A DNA stretch of 9,404 bases from an uncultured Solirubrobacterales bacterium (GTDB lineage Bacteria > Actinomycetota > Thermoleophilia > Solirubrobacterales > Solirubrobacteraceae): contig CAJBXY010000199.1 in assembly GCA_903959665.1 (NCBI GenBank), positions 1 to 9,404 on the forward strand. The letters run 5' to 3'. Positions 1 to 5,170 of this stretch are shown piece by piece (position 1 is the stretch's first letter; each line of letters starts with the position of its first letter). The notes under the pieces are model-generated. The model did not search any database and was not told where the DNA came from. It saw nothing but the letters and a program-made list of their open reading frames with translations. Made by a program: the position numbers and the translations under genes.

Positions 1-508
1 AATCGCCGTCGCCGACGGGCCGACGATGGCCGACGTCGGCTTCGGCTTCGTCCATGACTTCGGCAGCGATGAGCAGTGGCACGCGATCCGCGGCGAGGGA
101 GCCTGGCTCAATGGCCAGCCGCTGGCGCCGGTCGCGCCCGAACGGCGCAGCGCCGATGGTCGCTTGGAGGTCGTGCTGGTCGAGGGCGCCTCGCCATTCA
201 ACCTCGCGGCCTCGACGCCTGCACTGATCGCCGGCGCGCACCGCGTTCGGGCCTTCGGTTCGATGGCTATCTCCTGCTGCCAGATTGCTGCTGGCCGCGC
301 CGATGCGATGGTCTCGCTCTGGAGCTGCAGGCCGGTTGACGTAGCCGCCAGCCAGTTGGTCGTGCGCGAGGTCGGCGGCGAGGTTGCCTTCCCTGCCGCC
401 GCGTCGCCACTGACGCTGCCATTGGCCGGTTCCGACGGCGTCTCGGCCGTTGTTGCTGCCCCTACGGCCGCTGCACTGGCCGATGCACTTTCCTTCCCTG
501 CGCTGTAA
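1..508 (+). CDS. Inositol monophosphatase family protein, C-terminal part (5' truncated)
   Basis: The reading frame is open from base 2 to the TAA at 506-508, giving 168 visible residues. The ATG at base 26 is internal, because homologous-looking sequence continues upstream to the window edge. The family hydrolyses phosphate monoesters such as inositol-1-phosphate, or related substrates such as histidinol phosphate or PAP, with Mg2+ in the cytoplasm. Seen here: a segment resembling the family's 'D-E-L-F-A-x-R-G-x-G-A-x-x-N-G' stretch (EQWHAIRGEGAWLNGQPL), a GSMAIS segment followed by AAGRADAMVS, and VDVAASQLVVREVGGEV. The last matches the C-terminal 'WDxAAxxLxxxEAGG' signature, with the metal-ligand Asp kept but the preceding Trp replaced by Val. 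The N-terminal metal motifs (the E of GEE, and DPIDGT) lie outside the window, so activity and substrate cannot be judged. No clear terminator follows the gene. Confidence 0.85.
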   Translation, partial: IAVADGPTMADVGFGFVHDFGSDEQWHAIRGEGAWLNGQPLAPVAPERRSADGRLEVVLVEGASPFNLAASTPALIAGAHRVRAFGSMAISCCQIAAGRADAMVSLWSCRPVDVAASQLVVREVGGEVAFPAAASPLTLPLAGSDGVSAVVAAPTAAALADALSFPAL

Positions 509-543
509 CCACGGCCTCTGGGCGGCGTATTTGGTGTGACTAG

Positions 544-557
544 CGAACACCTGTTCG
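544..557. promoter_or_regulatory. Candidate LexA (SOS) box
   Basis: CGAACACCTGTTCG is an inverted repeat with 6-bp arms (CGAACA/TGTTCG) around a CC centre. It fits the known Gram-positive and actinobacterial LexA/DinR consensus CGAACRNRYGTTYG at 13 of 14 positions; the only mismatch is C at the third central base. It lies in a gene-free region, 62 bp before the start codon of the basic coiled-coil gene, where a -35 or -10 region would be expected, so repressor binding there could block transcription. Sequence evidence alone does not prove LexA binding. Confidence 0.55.
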
Positions 558-619
558 CAGAGCTGCTACTCTATCCGTAATCTCATTAGTTCTAAGTAGT
601 CGAAAGGAAGTCAAGTCAA
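558..619 (+). promoter_or_regulatory. Promoter/leader region and Shine-Dalgarno of the basic coiled-coil gene
   Basis: This stretch is visibly more AT-rich than its surroundings. Possible -10 hexamers of the TANNNT type are TACTCT (567-572) and TAATCT (578-583). No convincing TTGACA-like -35 box is seen at the right distance. A good Shine-Dalgarno, AAAGGAAG (603-610), sits 9 nt before the ATG at 620. The ribosome-binding site is clear; the promoter call is weak. Confidence 0.4.
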
Positions 620-1120
620 ATGGCAACTCCCACCAAGAAGGCAACACCGAAGCCCCGCGCAAAGGCCAAGCCGGCCGCCGCGAAGACTCGTGGCCGCGCA
701 GGCGCCAAGCCGAAGGCAACAGCCAAGGCACCCCACTCACGCGTAGAGCGTGCCGCTGACCTTCAGGTCGGTGCCGTTCTCGTCGCCCGTGACACGGTCG
801 TTGACGCGATCGAAGAGCTGCGCACGAAGGTCGGCAGCCGTCAGAGCGCTGAGAAGCAGCTGAAGAAGGTTGAGCACCGCGGAAGCGTTGCTCGCACGAA
901 GGCTGAGCGCGAGGTCCGTCAGGCCAGCGCCCGCATCGAGCGCGAGATCAAGCGCAACCGCACGCGCCTTGAGCGTGAGGTTCGCAATCTGCGCAAGGAC
1001 GCCGACAAGCAGCTGCGCAACGTGCGCGGTGATGTCACGCGTCAGGCCGACGTCGTAAGCAGCCGCGTCCAGGACGCAGTCGCTCCGATCGTTGACCAAG
1101 TTTCAAAGGTCACCGCTTAG
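620..1120 (+). CDS. H1-tail-like basic protein with hendecad coiled coil (HBHA/phasin-like architecture)
   Basis: This 166-residue protein belongs to no family I can name with certainty. Residues 1-41 form a Lys/Ala/Pro-rich tail with 9 Lys, 4 Arg and no acidic residue, like histone H1-type tails that bind nucleic acid or polyanions. Residues 42-70 are a mixed hydrophobic helix (VGAVLVARDTVVDAIEELR) reminiscent of the phasin/heparin-binding-haemagglutinin N-terminus. From residue 95 an 11-residue pattern with hydrophobic positions at 95/99, 106/110, 117/121, 128/132, 139/143 and 150/154 predicts a long amphipathic helix or coiled coil, rich in 'EREVR' motifs. There is no Cys, Phe, Tyr or Trp, no signal peptide and no membrane segment. 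Mycobacterial HBHA has the same two modules in the opposite order, with the basic tail at the C-terminus. A nucleoid-associated or polyanion-binding role is inference. The start is set by the strong AAAGGAAG site. A candidate SOS box lies upstream and an intrinsic terminator downstream, so the gene looks monocistronic. Confidence 0.85.
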   Translation: MATPTKKATPKPRAKAKPAAAKTRGRAGAKPKATAKAPHSRVERAADLQVGAVLVARDTVVDAIEELRTKVGSRQSAEKQLKKVEHRGSVARTKAEREVRQASARIEREIKRNRTRLEREVRNLRKDADKQLRNVRGDVTRQADVVSSRVQDAVAPIVDQVSKVTA

Positions 1121-1151
1121 AGCTTCAGGCTCCAAGCAGTAGCTGCTGTAC

Positions 1152-1190
1152 CGACGGCCCGCCACTGTGCGGGCCGTCGTCGTTTTCGGA
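1152..1190 (+). terminator. Rho-independent terminator after the basic coiled-coil gene
   Basis: A perfect 11-bp GC-rich stem (CGACGGCCCGC at 1152-1162 with GCGGGCCGTCG at 1169-1179) closes a 6-nt CACTGT loop. It is followed by TCGTTTTC (1180-1187). It begins 31 bp after the stop codon at 1120. It also overlaps the most upstream possible GTG start (1167) of the Mrp frame, which argues against that start. Confidence 0.85.
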
Positions 1191-1220
1191 GCTAAGGCGA
1201 AAGCGCCGAGCACTCTTTGT

Positions 1221-1232
1221 CACAATGGGGCA
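1221..1232 (+). promoter_or_regulatory. Possible -10 box for a leaderless mrp transcript
   Basis: CACAAT (1221-1226) matches TATAAT at 4 of 6 positions and ends 6 nt before the ATG at 1233. A transcript starting about 7 nt downstream would therefore begin at or next to the start codon. The only Shine-Dalgarno-like run, GGGG (1227-1230), is just 2 nt from the ATG, too close for normal use. Leaderless genes are common in Actinobacteria, but this call is tentative. Confidence 0.3.
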
Positions 1233-2381
1233 ATGGCCACAGACGAGCAGATCCTCAAGGCGCTCGAGGTCGTAATTGACCCCGAGCTGCGCAAGTCAAT
1301 CGTTGAACTTGGAATGGTCCGCTCTATTGAGCAGGCCGACGACGGCAAGGTCGCCGTAATCGTCTCGTTGACGACCGCCGGCTGCCCGATCCGCAACCAC
1401 TTCGAAACAGCAGTCGCTGAGGCTGTCGGTGGGCTCGATGGCGTTACCGGAGTGAGCGTCAGTTTCGACGTTCTAAGCGATACCGAGAAGGGTGAGCTGC
1501 AGCGCAAGCTCGGCCGTGGCTCGCTGCCGGAGGGCGCGCTGGCGCAGGTCAGCAACGTCGTCTGCATCGGCTCCGGCAAGGGCGGCGTTGGCAAGTCGAC
1601 GATCACCGCCAACATCGCCGCTGCGCTGGCAGCCGAAGGAAAGCGCGTTGGCGTTCTTGACGCCGACGTTTGGGGCTACTCAATCCCACGGATGTTCGGC
1701 GTGACAGGCCGCCCACCGGTTTCGCCAGAGCGCAAGATCGTGCCGCTCGAGGCTGGCGGCGTGAAGATCATGTCGATCGGCTTCTTCGTCGAAGAGGACG
1801 CCGCCGTCGTCTGGCGCGGGCCGATGCTGCACAAGGCCTTGACGCAGTTCCTTGAAGACGTCGAATGGGGCGAGCTCGATTTCCTGCTCGTCGACCTGCC
1901 GCCCGGCACCGGCGACGTTTCGATGACACTCGCCCAGCTGCTGCCGCAGGCCCAGTTCGTAATCGTCACAACGCCGCAGCAGACGGCGCAGAAGGTCGCG
2001 CGCCGCTCAGCCGACATGGCCAACAAGGTCAACCTTGAGGTCGCAGGCGTAATTGAGAACATGGCCGGCTTCGTCACTCCCGACGGGGAGCGCTACCAAA
2101 TCTTCGGTGAGGGTGGAGGCCAGGAGCTGGCCGATGAGATTCAGGTGCCGCTGATCGCGAAGGTGCCGCTGACGATGCCGCTGCGCGAGCAGGCCGATGC
2201 CGGCATGCCGCTAGTGATCAGCGACCCGGACGATCCCGCCGCCCAGGCGATCCGCCAAGCCGCTCGCGGGCTGATCGCAATCTTCCCGGCCGAACTGCCG
2301 ATGCTTCAAACCGAGCTGCCTGCCGACGGCCCCGATGCCGACGGCCCAGAGCCGGTCGGCATGACGCTGCCGATGGCCTAA
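1233..2381 (+). CDS. mrp: Mrp/ApbC (NBP35-type) iron-sulphur cluster carrier P-loop ATPase
   Basis: This 382-residue cytoplasmic protein belongs to the family that holds and delivers Fe-S clusters to apo-proteins using ATP. Residues 5-80 form a MIP18/DUF59 domain (AlaLeu...VIDPELRKSIVELGMV, then TTAGCP with Cys51). A linker leads to the MinD/Mrp ATPase. The deviant Walker A SGKGGVGKST is at 114-123, the Asp motif DADVWGYS at 143-150, the Mrp signature WRGPM at 194-198, Walker B/switch II LLVDLPPGTGDVS at 218-230 and ENMAGF at 275-280. The C-terminal CxxC that bridges the cluster in enteric and archaeal homologues is absent (VTPDGERYQIFG instead); as far as I recall this is usual in actinobacterial Mrp. 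The acidic Pro/Gly tail after 353 carries a 15-nt duplication. I chose ATG 1233 because MATDEQILKAL is the usual domain beginning; the GTG at 1167 lies inside a terminator. The stop codon interlocks with that of the convergent ferredoxin gene. Confidence 0.93.
   Translation: MATDEQILKALEVVIDPELRKSIVELGMVRSIEQADDGKVAVIVSLTTAGCPIRNHFETAVAEAVGGLDGVTGVSVSFDVLSDTEKGELQRKLGRGSLPEGALAQVSNVVCIGSGKGGVGKSTITANIAAALAAEGKRVGVLDADVWGYSIPRMFGVTGRPPVSPERKIVPLEAGGVKIMSIGFFVEEDAAVVWRGPMLHKALTQFLEDVEWGELDFLLVDLPPGTGDVSMTLAQLLPQAQFVIVTTPQQTAQKVARRSADMANKVNLEVAGVIENMAGFVTPDGERYQIFGEGGGQELADEIQVPLIAKVPLTMPLREQADAGMPLVISDPDDPAAQAIRQAARGLIAIFPAELPMLQTELPADGPDADGPEPVGMTLPMA
2322..2351 (+). repeat. 15-nt tandem duplication in the mrp 3' end
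   Basis: GCCGACGGCCC occurs at 2322-2332 and again at 2337-2347, in register 15 nt apart, encoding the ADGP-DADGP-E stretch of the acidic tail. It adds exactly five codons, keeps the frame and lies outside the ATPase fold. Confidence 0.6.
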
Positions 2382-2644
2382 GCGCCCTTGGCGTAGTACT
2401 CAGCGTTGATAGCGGCGTACTTGAGCCACTCGTCCGGCAGCTGATCCTCAGCGAAGCAGGCGTCGACGGGGCAGGCCTCAACGCAGGCATCGCAGTCGAT
2501 GCACTCCTCAGGGTCGATGAAGAGCATCTTGACGTCGTCGTAGCCGGGTTCGTCTGGGCCGGGGTGGATGCAGTCGACCGGGCAGACCTCAACGCAGGAG
2601 TTGTCCTTCGTGTCGATGCATGGTTCTGCAATTACGTAAGCCAT
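2378..2644 (-). CDS. fdxA: Seven-iron (3Fe-4S/4Fe-4S) ferredoxin, FdxA type
   Basis: This 88-residue soluble electron carrier is of the bacterial 7Fe or 'zinc-containing' ferredoxin type. The N-terminus MAYVIAEPC is typical of the family. By comparison with Azotobacter FdI, Cys9, Cys17 and Cys58 would bind the 3Fe-4S cluster, and Cys48, Cys51, Cys54 and Cys21 the 4Fe-4S cluster. Cys25 and Cys63 are additional. The loop between the halves (about residues 27-39, GPDEPGYDDV) is longer than in the shortest homologues. The acidic C-terminus with DEWLKYAAINAEYYAKGA is typical, and overall charge is strongly negative, as expected for docking to oxidoreductases. The ATG at 2642-2644 has AAAGGA 14 nt upstream (complement of 2659-2664), rather far for a Shine-Dalgarno. 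The gene converges on mrp with a 4-bp overlap and is divergent from the SDR gene. Partners, for instance a cytochrome P450 or an oxidoreductase, cannot be inferred here. Confidence 0.93.
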   Translation of the reverse strand: MAYVIAEPCIDTKDNSCVEVCPVDCIHPGPDEPGYDDVKMLFIDPEECIDCDACVEACPVDACFAEDQLPDEWLKYAAINAEYYAKGA

Positions 2645-2734
2645 CTTCGCTGACCGGATCCTTTGCTCGTTGAGGTGCCTTGAGAGCGCGAACTCTAGCG
2701 ACCGCTTGGGAGAGGGGGCGATACGCTCAGAGCA
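2645..2734. promoter_or_regulatory. Divergent promoter region between ferredoxin and SDR genes
   Basis: This 90-bp spacer must serve both genes. On the + strand, TACGCT (2722-2727, matching TANNNT) ends 7 nt before the SDR ATG with no well-placed Shine-Dalgarno, the geometry of a leaderless promoter. On the - strand, TAGAGT (complement of 2692-2697) is a possible -10 for the ferredoxin gene. No good -35 hexamer accompanies either, so both promoter calls are tentative. Confidence 0.35.
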
Positions 2735-3607
2735 ATGTTGCTCGTTACCGGTGCGACCGGGCTAATTGGATCGGAGCTGCTGCCACGGCTAACGGCAGCA
2801 AGCGAGCCGGTTCGCTGCCTCGTCCGCGACCCGCGCAGGCTCGGTGCTGAGCGCGTGCGCGTGCAGATCGTCCTTGGCGACTTGGCCGATCACCGCTCGC
2901 TGGCAAACGCGACGCGCGGCGTGCGGCACGTAATCCACCTTGCCGCTGCGAGCCACGACCAGGACGGCGGAACGATCGAAGAGCTCGGTTCGATCGCCAC
3001 CTGGCGACTGATTGAGGCGGCTGAGGCGGCCGGGGTGGAGCACTTCAGTTTCTTCTCCGCTCTCGGCGCCGCGCGCGGCGCGCCGACGCGCTTGCTGCGC
3101 GACAAGGCGATCGCCGAGGATGCCGTTGCCTCGGCGCGGATTGCCACGACGACCTTCGCACTCTCGCTCGCGCACGCCTCGCCCGACCCGCTCTTCACGG
3201 CGATCGACGCCTGCTCACGGGCGGGAATAATTCCCGTGCCGGGCTCCGGTCGCTACCAACCGATCTGGGTCTCAGATGTAGCCGACGCAGTGGTTGCCCA
3301 ATCCGCGCTGCCAACTCAGCCGGGCCACCGGCGCGTTCAGTTGGCCGGCCCGCAGGCGCTCGAGCTGCGCACGATCAGCCGCCTGATCGGCAGCGCGCTT
3401 GGCCGTCGGCGGCCGGCGCTTCCAACTACCCCCGGTTTCGCCAAGACGATGCTGCGGCTGGCCGCATCAGGCGCGGTCGAGCTGCCGATGGTTTGGGATC
3501 AGCAGGCGCTGCTGGGCGCCGAAATGATTGCTCCCGGCGGCAGCGCCGACGCGCTCGCTCTTGGTGTTTCGCCGCGCCGTTTTAGCGACGTGCTCGGGCT
3601 CGACTAG
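2735..3607 (+). CDS. Atypical short-chain dehydrogenase/reductase (NAD(P)-binding, NmrA/NDUFA9-like)
   Basis: This 290-residue cytoplasmic Rossmann protein carries the extended/atypical SDR dinucleotide motif TGATGLIG at residues 5-12. A basic stretch (VRCLVRDPRR, 26-35) follows the second strand, favouring NADP(H). GDLAD (48-52) and VIHLAAAS (66-73) mark the cofactor-binding strands. QPIWVSDVADAVV (175-187) matches the conserved C-terminal 'VxDVAxA' segment. The classical catalytic YxxxK is incomplete: Lys124 (LLRDKAIAE) is present but the Tyr position, 120, is Leu. The protein may therefore bind NAD(P) in a regulatory or structural role, as NmrA and NDUFA9 do, or use other residues. Substrate is unknown. 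Start ATG 2735 lies directly before the first beta strand (MLLVTGA). Its TAG interlocks with the TAG of the convergent amidase gene in the palindrome CTAG. Functional linkage to neighbours is not evident. Confidence 0.85.
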   Translation: MLLVTGATGLIGSELLPRLTAASEPVRCLVRDPRRLGAERVRVQIVLGDLADHRSLANATRGVRHVIHLAAASHDQDGGTIEELGSIATWRLIEAAEAAGVEHFSFFSALGAARGAPTRLLRDKAIAEDAVASARIATTTFALSLAHASPDPLFTAIDACSRAGIIPVPGSGRYQPIWVSDVADAVVAQSALPTQPGHRRVQLAGPQALELRTISRLIGSALGRRRPALPTTPGFAKTMLRLAASGAVELPMVWDQQALLGAEMIAPGGSADALALGVSPRRFSDVLGLD

Positions 3608-5040
3608 CCCGCTTCAAGCGGCGCGCGGCGACCAGCCCAGGGAAGGGCGTTCTCGAGCTGTGCGCTAAGCGCCAGCAGCATCCCTTCCGATTCCGGGCGG
3701 CCGACGAATTGAACTGCCAGCGGCAGCCCAAGCTCATCGTTCTGGTAGAGCGGCACCGAGATCGCAGGTGAGCCGGTCGCGTTTGAGATCGCCGTAAACG
3801 GCGTGAAGTGGCCGGAGCGAGCGAAGGCGCCCATCGGGTCGTCGGCGCAGCTGTCGATTGTTCCGAGCGTCACCGGTGGCTCAGCCAGAGCGGGGCAGAG
3901 GATCGCGTCGTAATCCTGAGCCCAGCTAACGACGCTCCGAGCCAGCGCCTGCAACTGAACTTCGGCGCCGAAACCGATCACGGCGCTGATCTGCTGCGAC
4001 TGCTCCCAGATTGACCAACTCAGCGGCTCCATCTGATCCTCCGTGAACTCGCTACCGGCGACCATCTGCGCGAAGGCGATCTGTAGTGAGATCATCGGCC
4101 CAAAGAGCGCCGAGAAGAGCTGAAGCATGCCCGGCACGTTCCACGGTGGGTTGACTTCGATGACCTCGTGGCCAAGCTCGCGCAGCAGCTCAGCGGCGTC
4201 GCTTACGGCGGCCACCGAAGTTGGGTCGATCGGCGCGCCCTCAAGCGGCGGATTGACCGTCATCGCGATCTTCAGCCCGCTCGGCTCCTCGCGGGCCAGC
4301 TCGCTGAAAGGCTTGGCCGGCGCAGCGGCCCAGTAGGCGTCGCCGGCTTCGTATCCGGCGAGGACGTCGAGCGCCAGCGCCGTCTCCGCCGTCGTGCGCG
4401 TCAGCACGCCATCGATGCCGAGGAATGAGCCGCCGACGTCGGGGCCGGCGGAGATCCGCCCGCGCTGAGGCTTCAGCCCAACCAGCCCGCAGCAGGATGC
4501 TGGGATTCGAGTTGAACCGCCGCCGTCGTTGGCGTGCGCGAAAGGCACCATCCCGGAGGCGACCGCCGCAGCCGAGCCGCCGGAGGAGCCACCCGGCGTG
4601 CGGGTCGTGTCCCACGGGTTGCGCGACGGGCCGAAGCGGCGCGGTTCGGTCGTCGGCAGGATTCCAAACTCCGGCAGGTTGGTAGTGCCAACAACGATCG
4701 CGCCGGCGTCGCGCAGGCGACGGACGAGGAATGCGTCATGGCTTGCGCGGTAGTCGCCCATCACGTCGGCGGCGAAGGTCAGTCGCGCTCCTTCGACCGG
4801 GCGGTTGTTTTTGATCGCGACCGGCACACCGGCGAGCGGGCGGGTATCGCCGCTCTTCACCTCTTTGGCCTTGGCACGGGCGTCGTCGTGGAAGACGTCG
4901 ATGAAGGCGTTGTAGGTCGGGTTCAGCGCGTCGATCTGAGCGAGCGAGGTGTCGACCAATTCGAGCGCGCTGATCTCGCCCTCTTTGACTAGCGCTGCCA
5001 GCTGATCGATGGGGCGGAACATCAACTCTGAATCGGACAT
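3604..5040 (-). CDS. Amidase signature family hydrolase (NylA-like subgroup)
   Basis: This 478-residue protein is close to the usual length for the amidase-signature family, whose members cleave C-N bonds of amides with a Ser-cisSer-Lys triad. The triad is readable: Lys77 (PVAIKNN), cis-Ser152 (GGSSGGS) and nucleophile Ser176 (DGGGSTR). The 75- and 24-residue spacings equal those of known members such as FAAH. The region GSSGGSAAAV to GLVGLKPQRGRIS (151-197) is the complete signature. HANDGGGSTRIPASCCGLVGLKP, split here as HANDGGGSTRIP (169-180) and ASCCGLVGLKP (181-191), resembles 6-aminohexanoate cyclic-dimer hydrolase-type amidases more than GatA, which usually reads D-T-G-G-S. No signal peptide or membrane segment is seen, so it is likely cytoplasmic. 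It is not next to gatC/gatB, arguing against a role in Glu-tRNA(Gln) amidation. Substrate is unknown. Start ATG 5038-5040 has a good AAAGG (complement of 5046-5050) 5 nt upstream. Confidence 0.92.
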   Translation of the reverse strand: MSDSELMFRPIDQLAALVKEGEISALELVDTSLAQIDALNPTYNAFIDVFHDDARAKAKEVKSGDTRPLAGVPVAIKNNRPVEGARLTFAADVMGDYRASHDAFLVRRLRDAGAIVVGTTNLPEFGILPTTEPRRFGPSRNPWDTTRTPGGSSGGSAAAVASGMVPFAHANDGGGSTRIPASCCGLVGLKPQRGRISAGPDVGGSFLGIDGVLTRTTAETALALDVLAGYEAGDAYWAAAPAKPFSELAREEPSGLKIAMTVNPPLEGAPIDPTSVAAVSDAAELLRELGHEVIEVNPPWNVPGMLQLFSALFGPMISLQIAFAQMVAGSEFTEDQMEPLSWSIWEQSQQISAVIGFGAEVQLQALARSVVSWAQDYDAILCPALAEPPVTLGTIDSCADDPMGAFARSGHFTPFTAISNATGSPAISVPLYQNDELGLPLAVQFVGRPESEGMLLALSAQLENALPWAGRRAPLEAG

Positions 5041-5170
5041 CTGAACCTTTCGCTGTGGGGTCGCTGCGTCAGCCTAACCATGCTCGCCGCAGGGCGCATC
5101 GCGCAGCAGGCTCAATCGTGAGAAACTTTCAAGCAGAGAGTCAACCCTTGGAGCAAAGAGAGCGTGTTCT
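5041..5170. promoter_or_regulatory. Divergent intergenic region, amidase / citrate synthase
   Basis: This 130-bp spacer holds the start signals of both genes. For the amidase (- strand) there is TTGACT (complement of 5139-5144) as a possible -35, with only a poor CACGAT 18 nt on. For citrate synthase (+ strand), purine-rich AAAGAGAG (5155-5162) sits 8 nt before the ATG at 5171 and can serve as Shine-Dalgarno. No convincing promoter hexamers are seen on that strand. CTCAATCGTGAG (5111-5122) is a short imperfect inverted repeat of unknown meaning. Confidence 0.3.

Noticed and set aside
26..28. ATG at base 26 as the start of the first gene.
   Set aside because: The frame is open to the left edge, and the family needs about 80-100 further N-terminal residues with metal-binding motifs, so this is an internal Met.
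737..1099. 120-codon - strand frame opposite the basic coiled-coil gene.
   Set aside because: It is Ala/Leu-rich antisense of the Lys/Arg/Glu-rich repeat, with no start signal. The + strand gene has a strong Shine-Dalgarno, promoter region and terminator.
1167..1232. N-terminal extension of Mrp from GTG 1167.
   Set aside because: The GTG lies within the terminator hairpin, and the 22 extra residues (MRAVVVFGAKAKAPSTL...) do not belong to the DUF59 domain, which begins properly at ATG 1233.
2218..2631. 137-codon - strand frame overlapping the ferredoxin gene in another frame.
   Set aside because: It is Ser/Thr/Arg-rich low-complexity translation; the ferredoxin frame has all cluster ligands.
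3604..5040. Assigning the amidase as GatA.
   Set aside because: The signature reads DGGGS rather than DTGGS, no gatB or gatC is adjacent, and the segment resembles NylA-type amidases instead.
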